DNA from: Methanobacteriota archaeon
Lineage (GTDB): Archaea; Thermoplasmatota; Poseidoniia; Poseidoniales; Poseidoniaceae
Assembly (NCBI GenBank): GCA_002719475.1
Contig: PBHQ01000052.1
Span: forward strand, 1 to 20,249
Reading direction: 5' to 3'
DNA length: 20,249 nucleotides
Position numbers and translations under genes: made by a program. Below are positions 7,972-16,305 of this stretch, in pieces. The notes under the pieces are model-generated. The model did no database searches. It saw only the letters and a program-made list of their open reading frames with translations, and was not told the origin of the DNA. The stretch's first letter is position 1. Every line of letters starts with the position of its first letter.

Positions 7972-9543
7972 TCAATGTCGGAAATGGCGCATTCCCGTAA
8001 ATACCATTGCCAAGTTTTTTTCATCCGCAGCTAATATCACTTCTTCATCACGAATCGACCCACCCGGCTGGATTGCCGCTGTAATGCCAGCTTCCGCGGC
8101 TGCCACCAAGCCGTCAGAAAATGGGAAAAATGCGTCCGAAGCTACTACCGAGCCCTTAGTCCAACTTTTCTTCTCTCCAGCGGCACGAGCTGCGTCTTCT
8201 GCTTTCCATGCTGCAATTCGAGAGGAATTCACACGGCTCATTTGTCCTGCTCCAATACCCACCGTCATGCCCTCCTTGCAATAAACGATGGCGTTAGATT
8301 TTACGTGCTTACTAACCGTAAATGCAAATTTCAAATCCTCCCACTCTCTCTCAGACGGTCCACGCTTTGTTACTACTTTCATTTCACTAAAAACACCATG
8401 GTCACAGCCTTGTAACAGGTAACCGCTGGACACGGAGCGCAATACCATACTTTTCCTCTCGGCTTGGGGCATACCACCTGAAACCAGAACCCGGAGGTTT
8501 TTCTTACGGTTTAATATAAATTGAGCAGCTTCGTCTATTTCGGGCGCAATTATAACCTCGACGAACAAATCCCCGACCACCTTTGCCGTCGCCTCATCCA
8601 ATTTCCGATTGAAAGCAATCACCCCGCCAAACGCACTCTCAGTGTCACAACTCAAAGCGCGCATATAGGCTGTTTTAAGATCATTGGCCAAGGCTACACC
8701 ACAGGGATTCGCGTGCTTAACAATAACACATGCTGGCGACTCCCTAAATTCGGCAACCAACTCAAATGCCGCATCGACATCATTCAGGTTATTATAACTC
8801 AGTTCCTTGCCCTGCAATTGTTTTGCCGTAACAACACCTGGGCCGGAATCATTATTTGTGTATAATGCCGCCTCCTGGTGCGGATTCTCACCATAGCGTA
8901 ACACCTGCTTCAATTCGGCCCCAAACACAACTCGAGAGGGAAATTTTTCTCCCTGCTCAAAAGAAAACCTGCTAGAAATAGCGGCATCATAGGAACATGT
9001 TCGCGCATAGGCCTTAGCAGCTAAAAGGCTGCGGAATTTTTTAGTTGTCGAGCCACCGTTATTCTTCATTTCTTTGGTAACATCATCATAATCAGTAGGG
9101 TCGACCACTACCGTCACGAAAGCATGGTTCTTCGCCCCGGCACGAATCAGAGCCGGTCCACCAATATCAATATTTTCTATGCATGTGGTAAAATCTGCCC
9201 CTTTAGCGACGGTGGCCTCAAACGGATATAAGTTGACCACTACAAGATCTATGGGTTCGATAGCATGTAATTTCATGGCAGCTTCATGGTCTGAGTTATC
9301 TCGAACTGCCAATATCCCCCCGTGGATCTTGGGCTGAAGCGTCTTTACACGACCATCCATGATTTCCGGAAACCCCGTAAAATCAGATACCTCAATAACA
9401 GGGATTCCTGAATCGCGGAGCAAGCTAGCAGACCCCCCGGTAGACAAGATTTCGATTCCCTGACTATGTAGGAATTTTCCAAAATCTTCTAACCCACTTT
9501 TGTCTGATACAGATATCAGAGCCCGTTTGATAAGAGATGACAT
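7972..9543 (-). CDS. purH: Bifunctional AICAR transformylase / IMP cyclohydrolase PurH
   Basis: A 523-residue cytoplasmic enzyme for the last two steps of de novo purine synthesis: AICAR + 10-formyl-THF to FAICAR, then cyclisation to IMP. Seen: N-terminal IMP cyclohydrolase (MGS-like) domain with [16 protein letters not shown] (10-25), STGGSA (34-39) and [15 protein letters not shown] (64-78). The C-terminal transformylase domain has [12 protein letters not shown] (215-226), KHANPCGVA (276-284; Lys276 and His277 correspond to the catalytic pair) and [10 protein letters not shown]...[13 protein letters not shown] near the end. Length is normal for the family. Start ATG 9543 is backed by AAGAGG seven bases upstream. 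It follows the WbpM-like gene by 55 bases on the same strand, so it may be read through from the polysaccharide run or from its own promoter there. Confidence 0.98.
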   Translation of the reverse strand: MSSLIKRALISVSDKSGLEDFGKFLHSQGIEILSTGGSASLLRDSGIPVIEVSDFTGFPEIMDGRVKTLQPKIHGGILAVRDNSDHEAAMKLHAIEPIDLVVVNLYPFEATVAKGADFTTCIENIDIGGPALIRAGAKNHAFVTVVVDPTDYDDVTKEMKNNGGSTTKKFRSLLAAKAYARTCSYDAAISSRFSFEQGEKFPSRVVFGAELKQVLRYGENPHQEAALYTNNDSGPGVVTAKQLQGKELSYNNLNDVDAAFELVAEFRESPACVIVKHANPCGVALANDLKTAYMRALSCDTESAFGGVIAFNRKLDEATAKVVGDLFVEVIIAPEIDEAAQFILNRKKNLRVLVSGGMPQAERKSMVLRSVSSGYLLQGCDHGVFSEMKVVTKRGPSEREWEDLKFAFTVSKHVKSNAIVYCKEGMTVGIGAGQMSRVNSSRIAAWKAEDAARAAGEKKSWTKGSVVASDAFFPFSDGLVAAAEAGITAAIQPGGSIRDEEVILAADEKNLAMVFTGMRHFRH

Positions 9544-9550
9544 AATCCAA

Positions 9551-9556
9551 CCTCTT
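9551..9556 (-). promoter_or_regulatory. Ribosome binding site of purH
   Basis: The minus strand reads AAGAGG seven bases before the ATG at 9543. This is the strongest ribosome binding site on the minus-strand run and fits a gene able to be translated without coupling to its upstream neighbour. Confidence 0.6.
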
Positions 9557-9598
9557 CACATCTTTAACTTAATTTTATTAGGCTTAAACCATAATAGC

Positions 9599-11512
9599 CT
9601 AGCGGATATCACTTCCCTCATTAGAAAATTCGGGCACAAGTTCATAAATTGTTTGGATCACATCATTTTTTTCAAATGCCGCGCATTGGCCACTGAGAGT
9701 ATTAATAGCATCACGCAAATCGTTTATATCTGCGGTTCTCGGAGCCGCAAGCAGAATCCCTTCGCAATTAGTAGGGACCAAGGGCTCGCCGCCGTGGAAA
9801 ATCTCTTCATAAAGTTTCTCGCCAGGTCGTGCACCAACTACGTCAATCTTTACGTTCTTCCCCGGCACCAGGCCTGCCAAACGAATCATCTGTTCGGCGA
9901 GATCGTAAATACGTACCGGCTCTCCCATATCAAGAACGCAAATATTTCCCTTTGGGACTTCTCCATCACCATCAGTCATTCCCGCCGCTAAAGCTGAGGA
10001 TTGAAGAACTAATTCTACCGCTTCCCGAACCGTCATAAAGTAACGGGTCATTTCTTTATGGGTGACTGTAAGCGGCCCACCATTTGCTAGTTGTCGTTGA
10101 AACAAAGGCACGACCGACCCCGTAGAACCTAAGACATTGCCAAACCGAACCGTCACATACCGTGTTTTCTCAGTCGTCGCGGACATGTCTAAGGCCTGAC
10201 AATAGGATTCCGCAATGCGTTTTGTTGCGCCCATAACACTAGTCGGGTTAACCGCCTTATCCGTGGAAATAAGTACCATCACCCCTACTCCCTGGCGACG
10301 ACACGCTTCTGCAACGTTAGCTGTACCAAGTACGTTAGTATCTACACCATCTAATATATTGTCTTCTACGATCGGGACATGTTTGAGTGCCGCTGCATGA
10401 AAAACGAGATCAGGCTGATGACGCAGAATAGACCGGTCAACACGATCAGAATAACGAACATCTAAATATTCAGCACAACGTAGAATATTTGGTGAAACTT
10501 CAGAAACTTGTAAGTCGACGCTATATAACGCAAACTCAGAATTATCAGTAAGCACAAGTTTTCCTGGCGCAAAATTACAAATTTGGCGAACTAACTCACA
10601 TCCGATACTGCCTCCTGCTCCAGTCACCATTACACACCGGCCTTGAATCAAACGCTCCATTGACCCAGCATCCAGTGGCACCTGTGGACGCCCAAGCAGA
10701 TCTGCTACATTTATAGGTGTGGTTTCTATGGGATCAGATTCGCCAGAACGAAAATCCGTAACCTTCGGTAATCGCGCTATCGTCATACCTAAGCTATTCG
10801 CAGCATTCAAAAGGGTTCGTACTTGATACCCTTCCATATCATCATTCGTTAGAATCAGACGTTGGGGAGCCTTCCCCTTACTTCTAAGGGTTCCTGCAAT
10901 TATATCAATTTGGTCGGTTGTTCCCAGAATTTGCACACCATGTATCTCACGACCGACACGCCGTGCATCTTCTGCAACTATTCCTACTACTTCGTAACCA
11001 GATGAAGTTGTACGTCTCAGGCTACGAATAAAAAGTTCAGCACCGTCGCCAGCACCAACTAATATCACCGGAACACGTCCAATATTACTCTCATAATTAG
11101 AAATGCTAAACCGCCGGTCTTTTAAAAAGCGATAAAAAAATCGCGGTCCCCCAAGCAGGGCCATAAGCACAAACCAATTTATCAGAAGAACTGATCGCGG
11201 GAGCGGCTCCAAACGAACCCAAATGAACATCACAAATGAAAATATCAAGGTTGCGGTAGTGACCGCTTTTGTTATCGCCCAAAGATCATTCAGAGATGCA
11301 TAACGCCATACACCCCTGTACAAACCTGATGGCCAAAATACACATGCACAGATTATGGTAAATACAAGAGCAGCAAAGGCCCAAGCTCTTGGATCCACCT
11401 CAAATCCTGAGAATCCAAGACGCAAATAAACCGAAAGAAAAAATGATGCCGCGGCCATTAAAATATCGTGCGCACAGACAATTATGCCTCGGGAATAAAT
11501 TTTATTTAGCAT
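9599..11512 (-). CDS. Membrane-anchored UDP-GlcNAc 4,6-dehydratase, WbpM/CapD/WreV type
   Basis: A 637-residue large-form nucleotide-sugar 4,6-dehydratase. It would convert UDP-GlcNAc to UDP-2-acetamido-2,6-dideoxy-4-keto-hexose at the inner membrane. Seen: about four membrane helices in residues 10-130; a first Rossmann-like domain with VILVGAGDGAEL (149-160); and a second, catalytic SDR domain starting MVTGAGGSIGCELV (295-308). AAALKHVPIVE (373-383) and STDKAVNPTSVMGATKRIAE (416-435) follow. In the last motif a methionine (Met427) replaces the usual SDR tyrosine four residues before Lys431, the S-M-K variant known from WbpM. ARPGEKLYEE (561-570) closes the conserved region. Start ATG 11512, with no clear ribosome site. 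It lies 36 bases after the WbpV-like reductase gene, the order expected for UDP-QuiNAc synthesis. Confidence 0.93.
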   Translation of the reverse strand: MLNKIYSRGIIVCAHDILMAAASFFLSVYLRLGFSGFEVDPRAWAFAALVFTIICACVFWPSGLYRGVWRYASLNDLWAITKAVTTATLIFSFVMFIWVRLEPLPRSVLLINWFVLMALLGGPRFFYRFLKDRRFSISNYESNIGRVPVILVGAGDGAELFIRSLRRTTSSGYEVVGIVAEDARRVGREIHGVQILGTTDQIDIIAGTLRSKGKAPQRLILTNDDMEGYQVRTLLNAANSLGMTIARLPKVTDFRSGESDPIETTPINVADLLGRPQVPLDAGSMERLIQGRCVMVTGAGGSIGCELVRQICNFAPGKLVLTDNSEFALYSVDLQVSEVSPNILRCAEYLDVRYSDRVDRSILRHQPDLVFHAAALKHVPIVEDNILDGVDTNVLGTANVAEACRRQGVGVMVLISTDKAVNPTSVMGATKRIAESYCQALDMSATTEKTRYVTVRFGNVLGSTGSVVPLFQRQLANGGPLTVTHKEMTRYFMTVREAVELVLQSSALAAGMTDGDGEVPKGNICVLDMGEPVRIYDLAEQMIRLAGLVPGKNVKIDVVGARPGEKLYEEIFHGGEPLVPTNCEGILLAAPRTADINDLRDAINTLSGQCAAFEKNDVIQTIYELVPEFSNEGSDIR

Positions 11513-11548
11513 GTGAGTTATTCGGATTTTTTATATTTAAAACGTTTA

Positions 11549-12514
11549 TCATTTTACACTTTGGCTCTTAAACCATGCAGCCGTTGATGCCAAACCCTCT
11601 TTCATTGTAAAGGGTGCCTCCCAATCTGCATCTCTACAAAACTTTCCACCATCAACCTCTAGTGACTGCGTTAATTTACGAAAACTGCCCGATTTCCCAA
11701 CAAGCAAGGCTAGTATTTTGAAAATCGGCATTGGAACAAAAATTAACCGATAAGGCCGATTTAACGCCCGTGAAATTTTTACTACTAATTCTGAAGTTGA
11801 AACTGATTCACCATCACAAACATAATAGATTCTCTCCGCGAAATTATGAAGTTCGATTGCTCGCATAACTGCGTCGACTAAATTATGTACATAAATTAGG
11901 TCCCGCTTATTATTAATCCGTTTCAAGGGTAAAAACATGCCCTGGTTCACTATGTTGAATAGGGAAAATAGGTTGCCTTTTACTCCTGGTCCATAGACCA
12001 ATGGCAATCTTAAAATCAGAACTTCCATTTTCCCCGCAGATGCTGCGTTCAAAAGGGCTGCTTCTGCTTCCAATTTTGTCCGACCATAAACATCCTCCGG
12101 AGCCGGCGGAAGATCTGCTTTAAGCGGTCGGCCTGGAAGAGAAAACTCCCCCCCTGCCTTAACCGAACTTAAAAAAATAAACCTTTGGACGCCTCGTTCA
12201 ACTGCTTGAGCACCAAGAGCTCTAGTTGCTTCAAAATTTATACGACGGTAAGCATTTTCTTTACCTCCAAGGCCATCGCGTAATGCATGAGTCCGTGCTG
12301 CTGCATGAATTACAATGTCAACACCATCGAGTGCTTGCTCCCAATCAGTATCCGGTCCAATCTCCCCAACATTTACAATCTTAGCATCCGGATGGATTCC
12401 CAATCCTTCGGCGCTTCGCGTCACTGCCGTGACTGCATATCCCGCATTCAGAAGTGCTTTGCAAATATGCCCACCAATAAACCCGGTTGCACCAGTGACT
12501 AAGGCGCGTGTCAA
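11549..12514 (-). CDS. NAD-dependent epimerase/dehydratase, WbpV/WreQ-like 4-keto-sugar reductase
   Basis: A 321-residue extended SDR. Seen: GATGFIG (8-14) for NAD(P) binding, IHAAARTH (69-76), FLSSVKAGGE (114-123) and the catalytic Tyr143 and Lys147 in VYGRTKLEAE. The likely reaction is reduction of the 4-keto product of the neighbouring dehydratase to UDP-QuiNAc, as for WbpV or WreQ; 4-epimerisation or a UDP-FucNAc-type product is an alternative. Evidence for the reductase role is mainly context: WbpL-like, GT4, this gene and WbpM-like are consecutive. The start is TTG at 12514, overlapping the TGA of the GT4 gene in a TTGA arrangement. The resulting N-terminus, MTRALVTGATGF, is normal for the family, so translational coupling is likely. 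Confidence 0.85.
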   Translation of the reverse strand: MTRALVTGATGFIGGHICKALLNAGYAVTAVTRSAEGLGIHPDAKIVNVGEIGPDTDWEQALDGVDIVIHAAARTHALRDGLGGKENAYRRINFEATRALGAQAVERGVQRFIFLSSVKAGGEFSLPGRPLKADLPPAPEDVYGRTKLEAEAALLNAASAGKMEVLILRLPLVYGPGVKGNLFSLFNIVNQGMFLPLKRINNKRDLIYVHNLVDAVMRAIELHNFAERIYYVCDGESVSTSELVVKISRALNRPYRLIFVPMPIFKILALLVGKSGSFRKLTQSLEVDGGKFCRDADWEAPFTMKEGLASTAAWFKSQSVK

Positions 12515-13776
12515 TTTAGATCTGGAACAGGAAGTTCTGCGACACTCCCGCTTTTCCCCGTTTTTACAGCTTCCAAAACAGAAATCATATGGGCTGCTTG
12601 GATTTCGCGTGTATGATATGGGGCTGCTAGTAAGCTATTATTTCCCAAAGTCCGGCACATTTCGCTATCATCAGCCAATTGAATGATAACCTTAGCGAGT
12701 TCTACAGGGTCATCAGGTAGGACATGAACCCCAGCACCGCTTTTTTCTAATATCGCACTTGCCTCACCTTTGGGAATCGTCAAGATGATCGGCAGCCCCA
12801 TACCCATCGCTTCAAACATCTTTGAGGGGATGACGTCTCTGAATACGGATAAATTTCGAAGATGGACAAGTGCGGCCTCACACTGACTCCAAACTGCGGG
12901 GATACGCTGCTTCGGTTGAGAAGCCATGAAAATTACATTTTCCAATCCATATGACTTGGCGCCAGAGATCAGTCCGGGACGCGCAGATCCAGAACCGACA
13001 AAAAGGAACATTATGTCCTTTCGATCTCTTAGGAGGTCCGCCACTTTAAGAACATTTTCTAATCCATGTGCCAGTCCATGCGTTCCAACATAACCAACGA
13101 CAAATTTATCTCTGCACATTAGGCTTCCTGCTAAGTCAGGATCAGGTTCACGCGGGCCATAGCGCCAAAGATCAACACCATTTAATATCACAGCAATCTT
13201 TCCTTTTGGAACACCTCGACCAACTAAATTTACCTTAAACGCATGAGTCAGAGAAATGATCGCCGAAGAATTCCGATAAAGAAACAATTCGAAGATCTCC
13301 AACATACGAATGATGGGCCCGTCGCGCATTGCGCCAACGGCTACGATTGAGGCTGGCCATAAATCTCCCAATTCAAACACGAAGGGCACACGCCGTAATA
13401 ACCCTAAGAACCAACCTCCCACGGCAGCAAAAAATTGTGGCGAGGTAGATACGATAACATCTGGTCGTTTTTCAAAAAAACCCATAATAACTGCAGACAC
13501 CATGAAACTCATAAAATCTAGGGTGCGTCTTACAGTTCCTTTATTTGGCGAAATATAGGTCTTCACTCGAACGATTCGAATACCATCCATTAGCTCGGGC
13601 TGGCGCCATTTGTTTTCATAGCCTTCAAAAAGGCGACCATCCGGAAAATTTGGCGCACACGTAATTATAGTTACCTCGTGTCCCCATTTAACCCAATAAC
13701 ATGCCCGCTCGTATACACGGGTCGCGGCGGCATTAGTTTCCGGCGGGAAATTCTCGGTCAGAAACAGTATATGCAT
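12511..13776 (-). CDS. Glycosyltransferase family 4, WbuB-like
   Basis: A 421-residue GT-B fold enzyme that would add a sugar to the lipid-linked intermediate on the cytoplasmic side. Seen: N-terminal LTENFPPETNAAATRVYERA (6-25), typical of the WbuB group; TIITCAPNFPDGRLFEGY (36-53); and FVFELGDLWPASI (132-144). The C-terminal nucleotide-sugar-binding domain has VILNGVDLWRY (197-207), FVVGYVGTHGLAHGLENVL (225-243) and IPSKMFEAMGMGLPII (316-331) with the conserved Glu322. WbuB itself is linked to FucNAc transfer. Lying next to the initiating transferase gene, this enzyme is a good candidate for the second sugar (inference). It starts at ATG 13776, three bases after the initiating-transferase stop, and its TGA overlaps the next start. 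Confidence 0.9.
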   Translation of the reverse strand: MHILFLTENFPPETNAAATRVYERACYWVKWGHEVTIITCAPNFPDGRLFEGYENKWRQPELMDGIRIVRVKTYISPNKGTVRRTLDFMSFMVSAVIMGFFEKRPDVIVSTSPQFFAAVGGWFLGLLRRVPFVFELGDLWPASIVAVGAMRDGPIIRMLEIFELFLYRNSSAIISLTHAFKVNLVGRGVPKGKIAVILNGVDLWRYGPREPDPDLAGSLMCRDKFVVGYVGTHGLAHGLENVLKVADLLRDRKDIMFLFVGSGSARPGLISGAKSYGLENVIFMASQPKQRIPAVWSQCEAALVHLRNLSVFRDVIPSKMFEAMGMGLPIILTIPKGEASAILEKSGAGVHVLPDDPVELAKVIIQLADDSEMCRTLGNNSLLAAPYHTREIQAAHMISVLEAVKTGKSGSVAELPVPDLN

Positions 13777-13779
13777 GCT

Positions 13780-14781
13780 CTAATTCGTTGGTCCCCCTTT
13801 GACCAGAAGAAACATCAAAACACCGACCGCGCCAAATGCAGCCAATACTGCTGCTTCTGGCAATCCTCGTGCCGCTATAATCGATAACATTATCAAGAAT
13901 AGGTTTGCGACGGTAACTATCCATGAAACCTGGTCATGTTTTAATCCACTAGCGACAGCACGTTGATAAAAGTGTTGGCAATGAGCTTCCCATAATTTTT
14001 CACGGCTGATAATCCGTTGAAAAAGTGTCCATGTTGCATCAATGAGAAAGTAAAGTGGAAGAATTAACGCCGGAGCCCACGCTCCATTTGCGGCCAGCCC
14101 CAATAGCATCCAACCCAAAACGAAGCCGAGCGGGATACTGCCAACATCTCCAAGAAAAATCTTGGCTGGGTGCCAATTCCACCGGAGGAAGCCAAGCAAT
14201 GCCGCACCAATTGAAAGACTTAAAATCATTGATTTTTCATCAAACCCAAGTTTACGCACAATTACGAATATTCCTATGGAAATTGCGATAGCTTCGACGC
14301 TCGCGAGCCCATCGATACCATCCATAAAATTAAACAAATTTATAAACCAAACCCATAAAACTGCAGTAACGATAAGGTCCCACTCGGAAGAGAGGATGCC
14401 ACCAAATATTAGGCCAGGGAACGGTACAAAATATAAAGCAGTAGAGACAGCAAATAAATGAACCGCAAAGCGCAAAGACGCACTAAGGCCTTTGAGGTCA
14501 TCTAATAGTGAAGTGCCCGCCAAAATCATACTTATCCCGACTATTGTTATAACCTCAACTCCCTCTGCCCCCTCGACAATGCCCACAACCAACCAAATTA
14601 GGAGTAGGGAGCTCATAACAGCTATGCCGCCGCCACGTGGGGTTGGCTGTACATGACTGGACCTAATGTTGGGTCTGTCGAGAATATCATGACTGGTTAA
14701 GTAACCAATTAGATATCGTGTTCCAAACATTGAAAAGAAAAATGCTAGAAGCGGAAAAATCAGATTAAATGGCCATTCCAT
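13780..14781 (-). CDS. Undecaprenyl-phosphate sugar-1-phosphate transferase, WbpL/WecA/WreU type
   Basis: A 333-residue polytopic membrane protein of the MraY/WecA family that starts glycan assembly by moving a HexNAc-1-phosphate from UDP to undecaprenyl phosphate. Seen: DRPNIRSSHVQPTPRGGG (35-52), SLLDDLKGLS with the paired Asp94-Asp95, NLFNFMDGIDGLA (148-160), and FLGDVGSIPLGF (209-220), all family signatures. About ten hydrophobic segments are visible. Its clustering with WbpM- and WbpV-like genes suggests UDP-QuiNAc or a related 6-deoxy sugar as donor, as for WbpL of Pseudomonas aeruginosa O6 and WreU of Rhizobium etli. ManC ends 47 bases upstream; the GT4 gene starts three bases downstream. 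Confidence 0.92.
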   Translation of the reverse strand: MEWPFNLIFPLLAFFFSMFGTRYLIGYLTSHDILDRPNIRSSHVQPTPRGGGIAVMSSLLLIWLVVGIVEGAEGVEVITIVGISMILAGTSLLDDLKGLSASLRFAVHLFAVSTALYFVPFPGLIFGGILSSEWDLIVTAVLWVWFINLFNFMDGIDGLASVEAIAISIGIFVIVRKLGFDEKSMILSLSIGAALLGFLRWNWHPAKIFLGDVGSIPLGFVLGWMLLGLAANGAWAPALILPLYFLIDATWTLFQRIISREKLWEAHCQHFYQRAVASGLKHDQVSWIVTVANLFLIMLSIIAARGLPEAAVLAAFGAVGVLMFLLVKGGPTN

Positions 14782-14828
14782 GAGACTTGATACCTTTGTT
14801 GGGGACTAAATCAAAAACTCTCAAAGAA

Positions 14829-16250
14829 CTATTTTTCTGCACGACCATATGTGTCATGTTCCCGAACTATATCATCCTCAGAAAGCAGCTTCCCCGTCTG
14901 CACTTCGATTAGGCGCAGCGGATCGGAGGTTAGGTTTTCGAGACGGTGTCTCGTTCCAACAGGAATATAAGTTGATTGATTGGGGTGCAAATCTCTCACG
15001 TCTTTGCCATTAGTCACTCTGGCCACCCCCTCGACGACTATCCAATGCTCAGATCTATAATTATGATATTGCAAACTTAGTCTTCCTCCAGGATTAACAA
15101 CAATCTGTTTGACTAAATAGCCCTCTCCTGAATCAATATTTAAATAATGCCCCCAAGGTCTATATACTAGAGAATGAGAAATGATCTCCTCTCGGTTCTG
15201 AGATTTCATCTCAGCCACTATTTTTTTGACATCTTGGCTCCGCGCCTTTGGTACCGCGAGAACGCTATCATCTGTCGCAACAAGTGCAATCCCATCTATA
15301 CCTAAAACCGCTACAAATGGTTTCTCAGTGTGAATATAGTTATCGTGGCCGTCAATTATGATACTCTCACCTACGCAGGTATTCCCGTCACAATCGGCTA
15401 CACCAATTTCAGAAAGCCCCGCCCAAGAGCCGACATCTGTCCAATCAGAATTTAGCGGAATAACCACACCTTTTTGTGTTTTTTCCATTATTGCGACATC
15501 TATAGAAACCTCTGGAGCCTGCTCAAAACACGACCTATCCAAGCGAAAAAAATCAAGATCGGATACCCCTAACTCCAATGCTTTTTCCGCTGCTTTTATA
15601 ATATCCGGATGGAACTTGCGAACTTCAGCCAAGTATACATCGGCCCTAAAAACGAAAATGCCTGCGTTCCAATAATACTTCCCACTTTCGCTGAATTCTT
15701 TTGCTATAACTTCGTCTGGCTTCTCCAGAAACTGACTTACCCTGAAACCACCTTCAACGGGTGCTCCGTACTTTATATACCCATAACCTGTTTCTGGTCG
15801 AGTCGGGATAACTCCGAATGTCACCAGCATACCGTCAGAAGCCAACGCCTTAGCCGCCTCTACAGCTTCAGTAAAATTTTCAGAATCGGAGATCACTTGA
15901 TCGGATGGCATTACGAGCATAATTCCATTAGGTTGCAAGGAAAACACTCGAAGCGCTGCAACCGTTATAGCAGGAGCAGTATTGCGAGCAACAGTCTCAA
16001 GTATGATATCTTTGGCTCTGACTCGAGAATTTCGCAATTCTTCAGCAACGAGAAATCTATGGTCATCGTTACACACAATTAAGGGAGGTGTGTATTCTTC
16101 TCCTCGAATGTTGTCAATCGACGCCCTAAATAAACTCAACCCTTGATCTAAAAGTCCCAAAAATTGTTTTGGTCTAAGCTTACGGGAAAGTGGCCACAAG
16201 CGCGCACCTACACCACCGGATAAAATTACTGGGAAAATCTGGTTTGGCAT
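14829..16250 (-). CDS. manC: Mannose-1-phosphate guanylyltransferase / mannose-6-phosphate isomerase (ManC type)
   Basis: A 473-residue bifunctional-type enzyme making GDP-mannose. Seen: the nucleotidyltransferase signature SGGVGARLWPLSRKLRPKQF (11-30), MPSDQVI (114-120), FLEKPDE (174-180), KYYWNAGIFVF (191-201) and SDWTDVGSWAGL (268-279). A C-terminal cupin domain has YRPWGHYL (363-370), VNPGGRLSLQYHNYRSEHW (385-403) and YIPVGTRHRLEN (428-439). In many relatives the cupin metal motif reads QMHHHRAEHW. Here it is QYHNYRSEHW, keeping His396, Glu401 and His402 but not the middle histidines, so isomerase activity is less certain. Start ATG 16250, preceded by a GAGAGA-like ribosome site. No phosphomannomutase is in the window, so ManB must be encoded elsewhere if the pathway is complete. 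Confidence 0.95.
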   Translation of the reverse strand: MPNQIFPVILSGGVGARLWPLSRKLRPKQFLGLLDQGLSLFRASIDNIRGEEYTPPLIVCNDDHRFLVAEELRNSRVRAKDIILETVARNTAPAITVAALRVFSLQPNGIMLVMPSDQVISDSENFTEAVEAAKALASDGMLVTFGVIPTRPETGYGYIKYGAPVEGGFRVSQFLEKPDEVIAKEFSESGKYYWNAGIFVFRADVYLAEVRKFHPDIIKAAEKALELGVSDLDFFRLDRSCFEQAPEVSIDVAIMEKTQKGVVIPLNSDWTDVGSWAGLSEIGVADCDGNTCVGESIIIDGHDNYIHTEKPFVAVLGIDGIALVATDDSVLAVPKARSQDVKKIVAEMKSQNREEIISHSLVYRPWGHYLNIDSGEGYLVKQIVVNPGGRLSLQYHNYRSEHWIVVEGVARVTNGKDVRDLHPNQSTYIPVGTRHRLENLTSDPLRLIEVQTGKLLSEDDIVREHDTYGRAEK

Positions 16251-16305
16251 CGTATCTCTCGCCTAGAGTTTCGGGATTATAACCAATGTGATTCAAGCAT
16301 CCTGC

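Noticed and set aside
8521..8865. A 114-codon plus-strand open frame inside purH
   Set aside because: It is an antisense shadow of a well-conserved enzyme, with no recognisable domain.
9579..9601. Inverted repeat TAGGCT ... AGCCTA between the WbpM-like gene and purH, as a possible terminator
   Set aside because: The stem is only six pairs with an 11-base loop, overlaps the WbpM-like stop codon and is not followed by a T tract on either strand.
9500..9991. A 163-codon plus-strand open frame spanning the purH start and the WbpM-like 3' end
   Set aside because: It runs antisense across two confidently identified genes, with no domain or ribosome site to support it.
15609..16082. A 157-codon plus-strand open frame inside manC
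   Set aside because: It is antisense to conserved ManC sequence and low-complexity in character; a by-product of codon composition.
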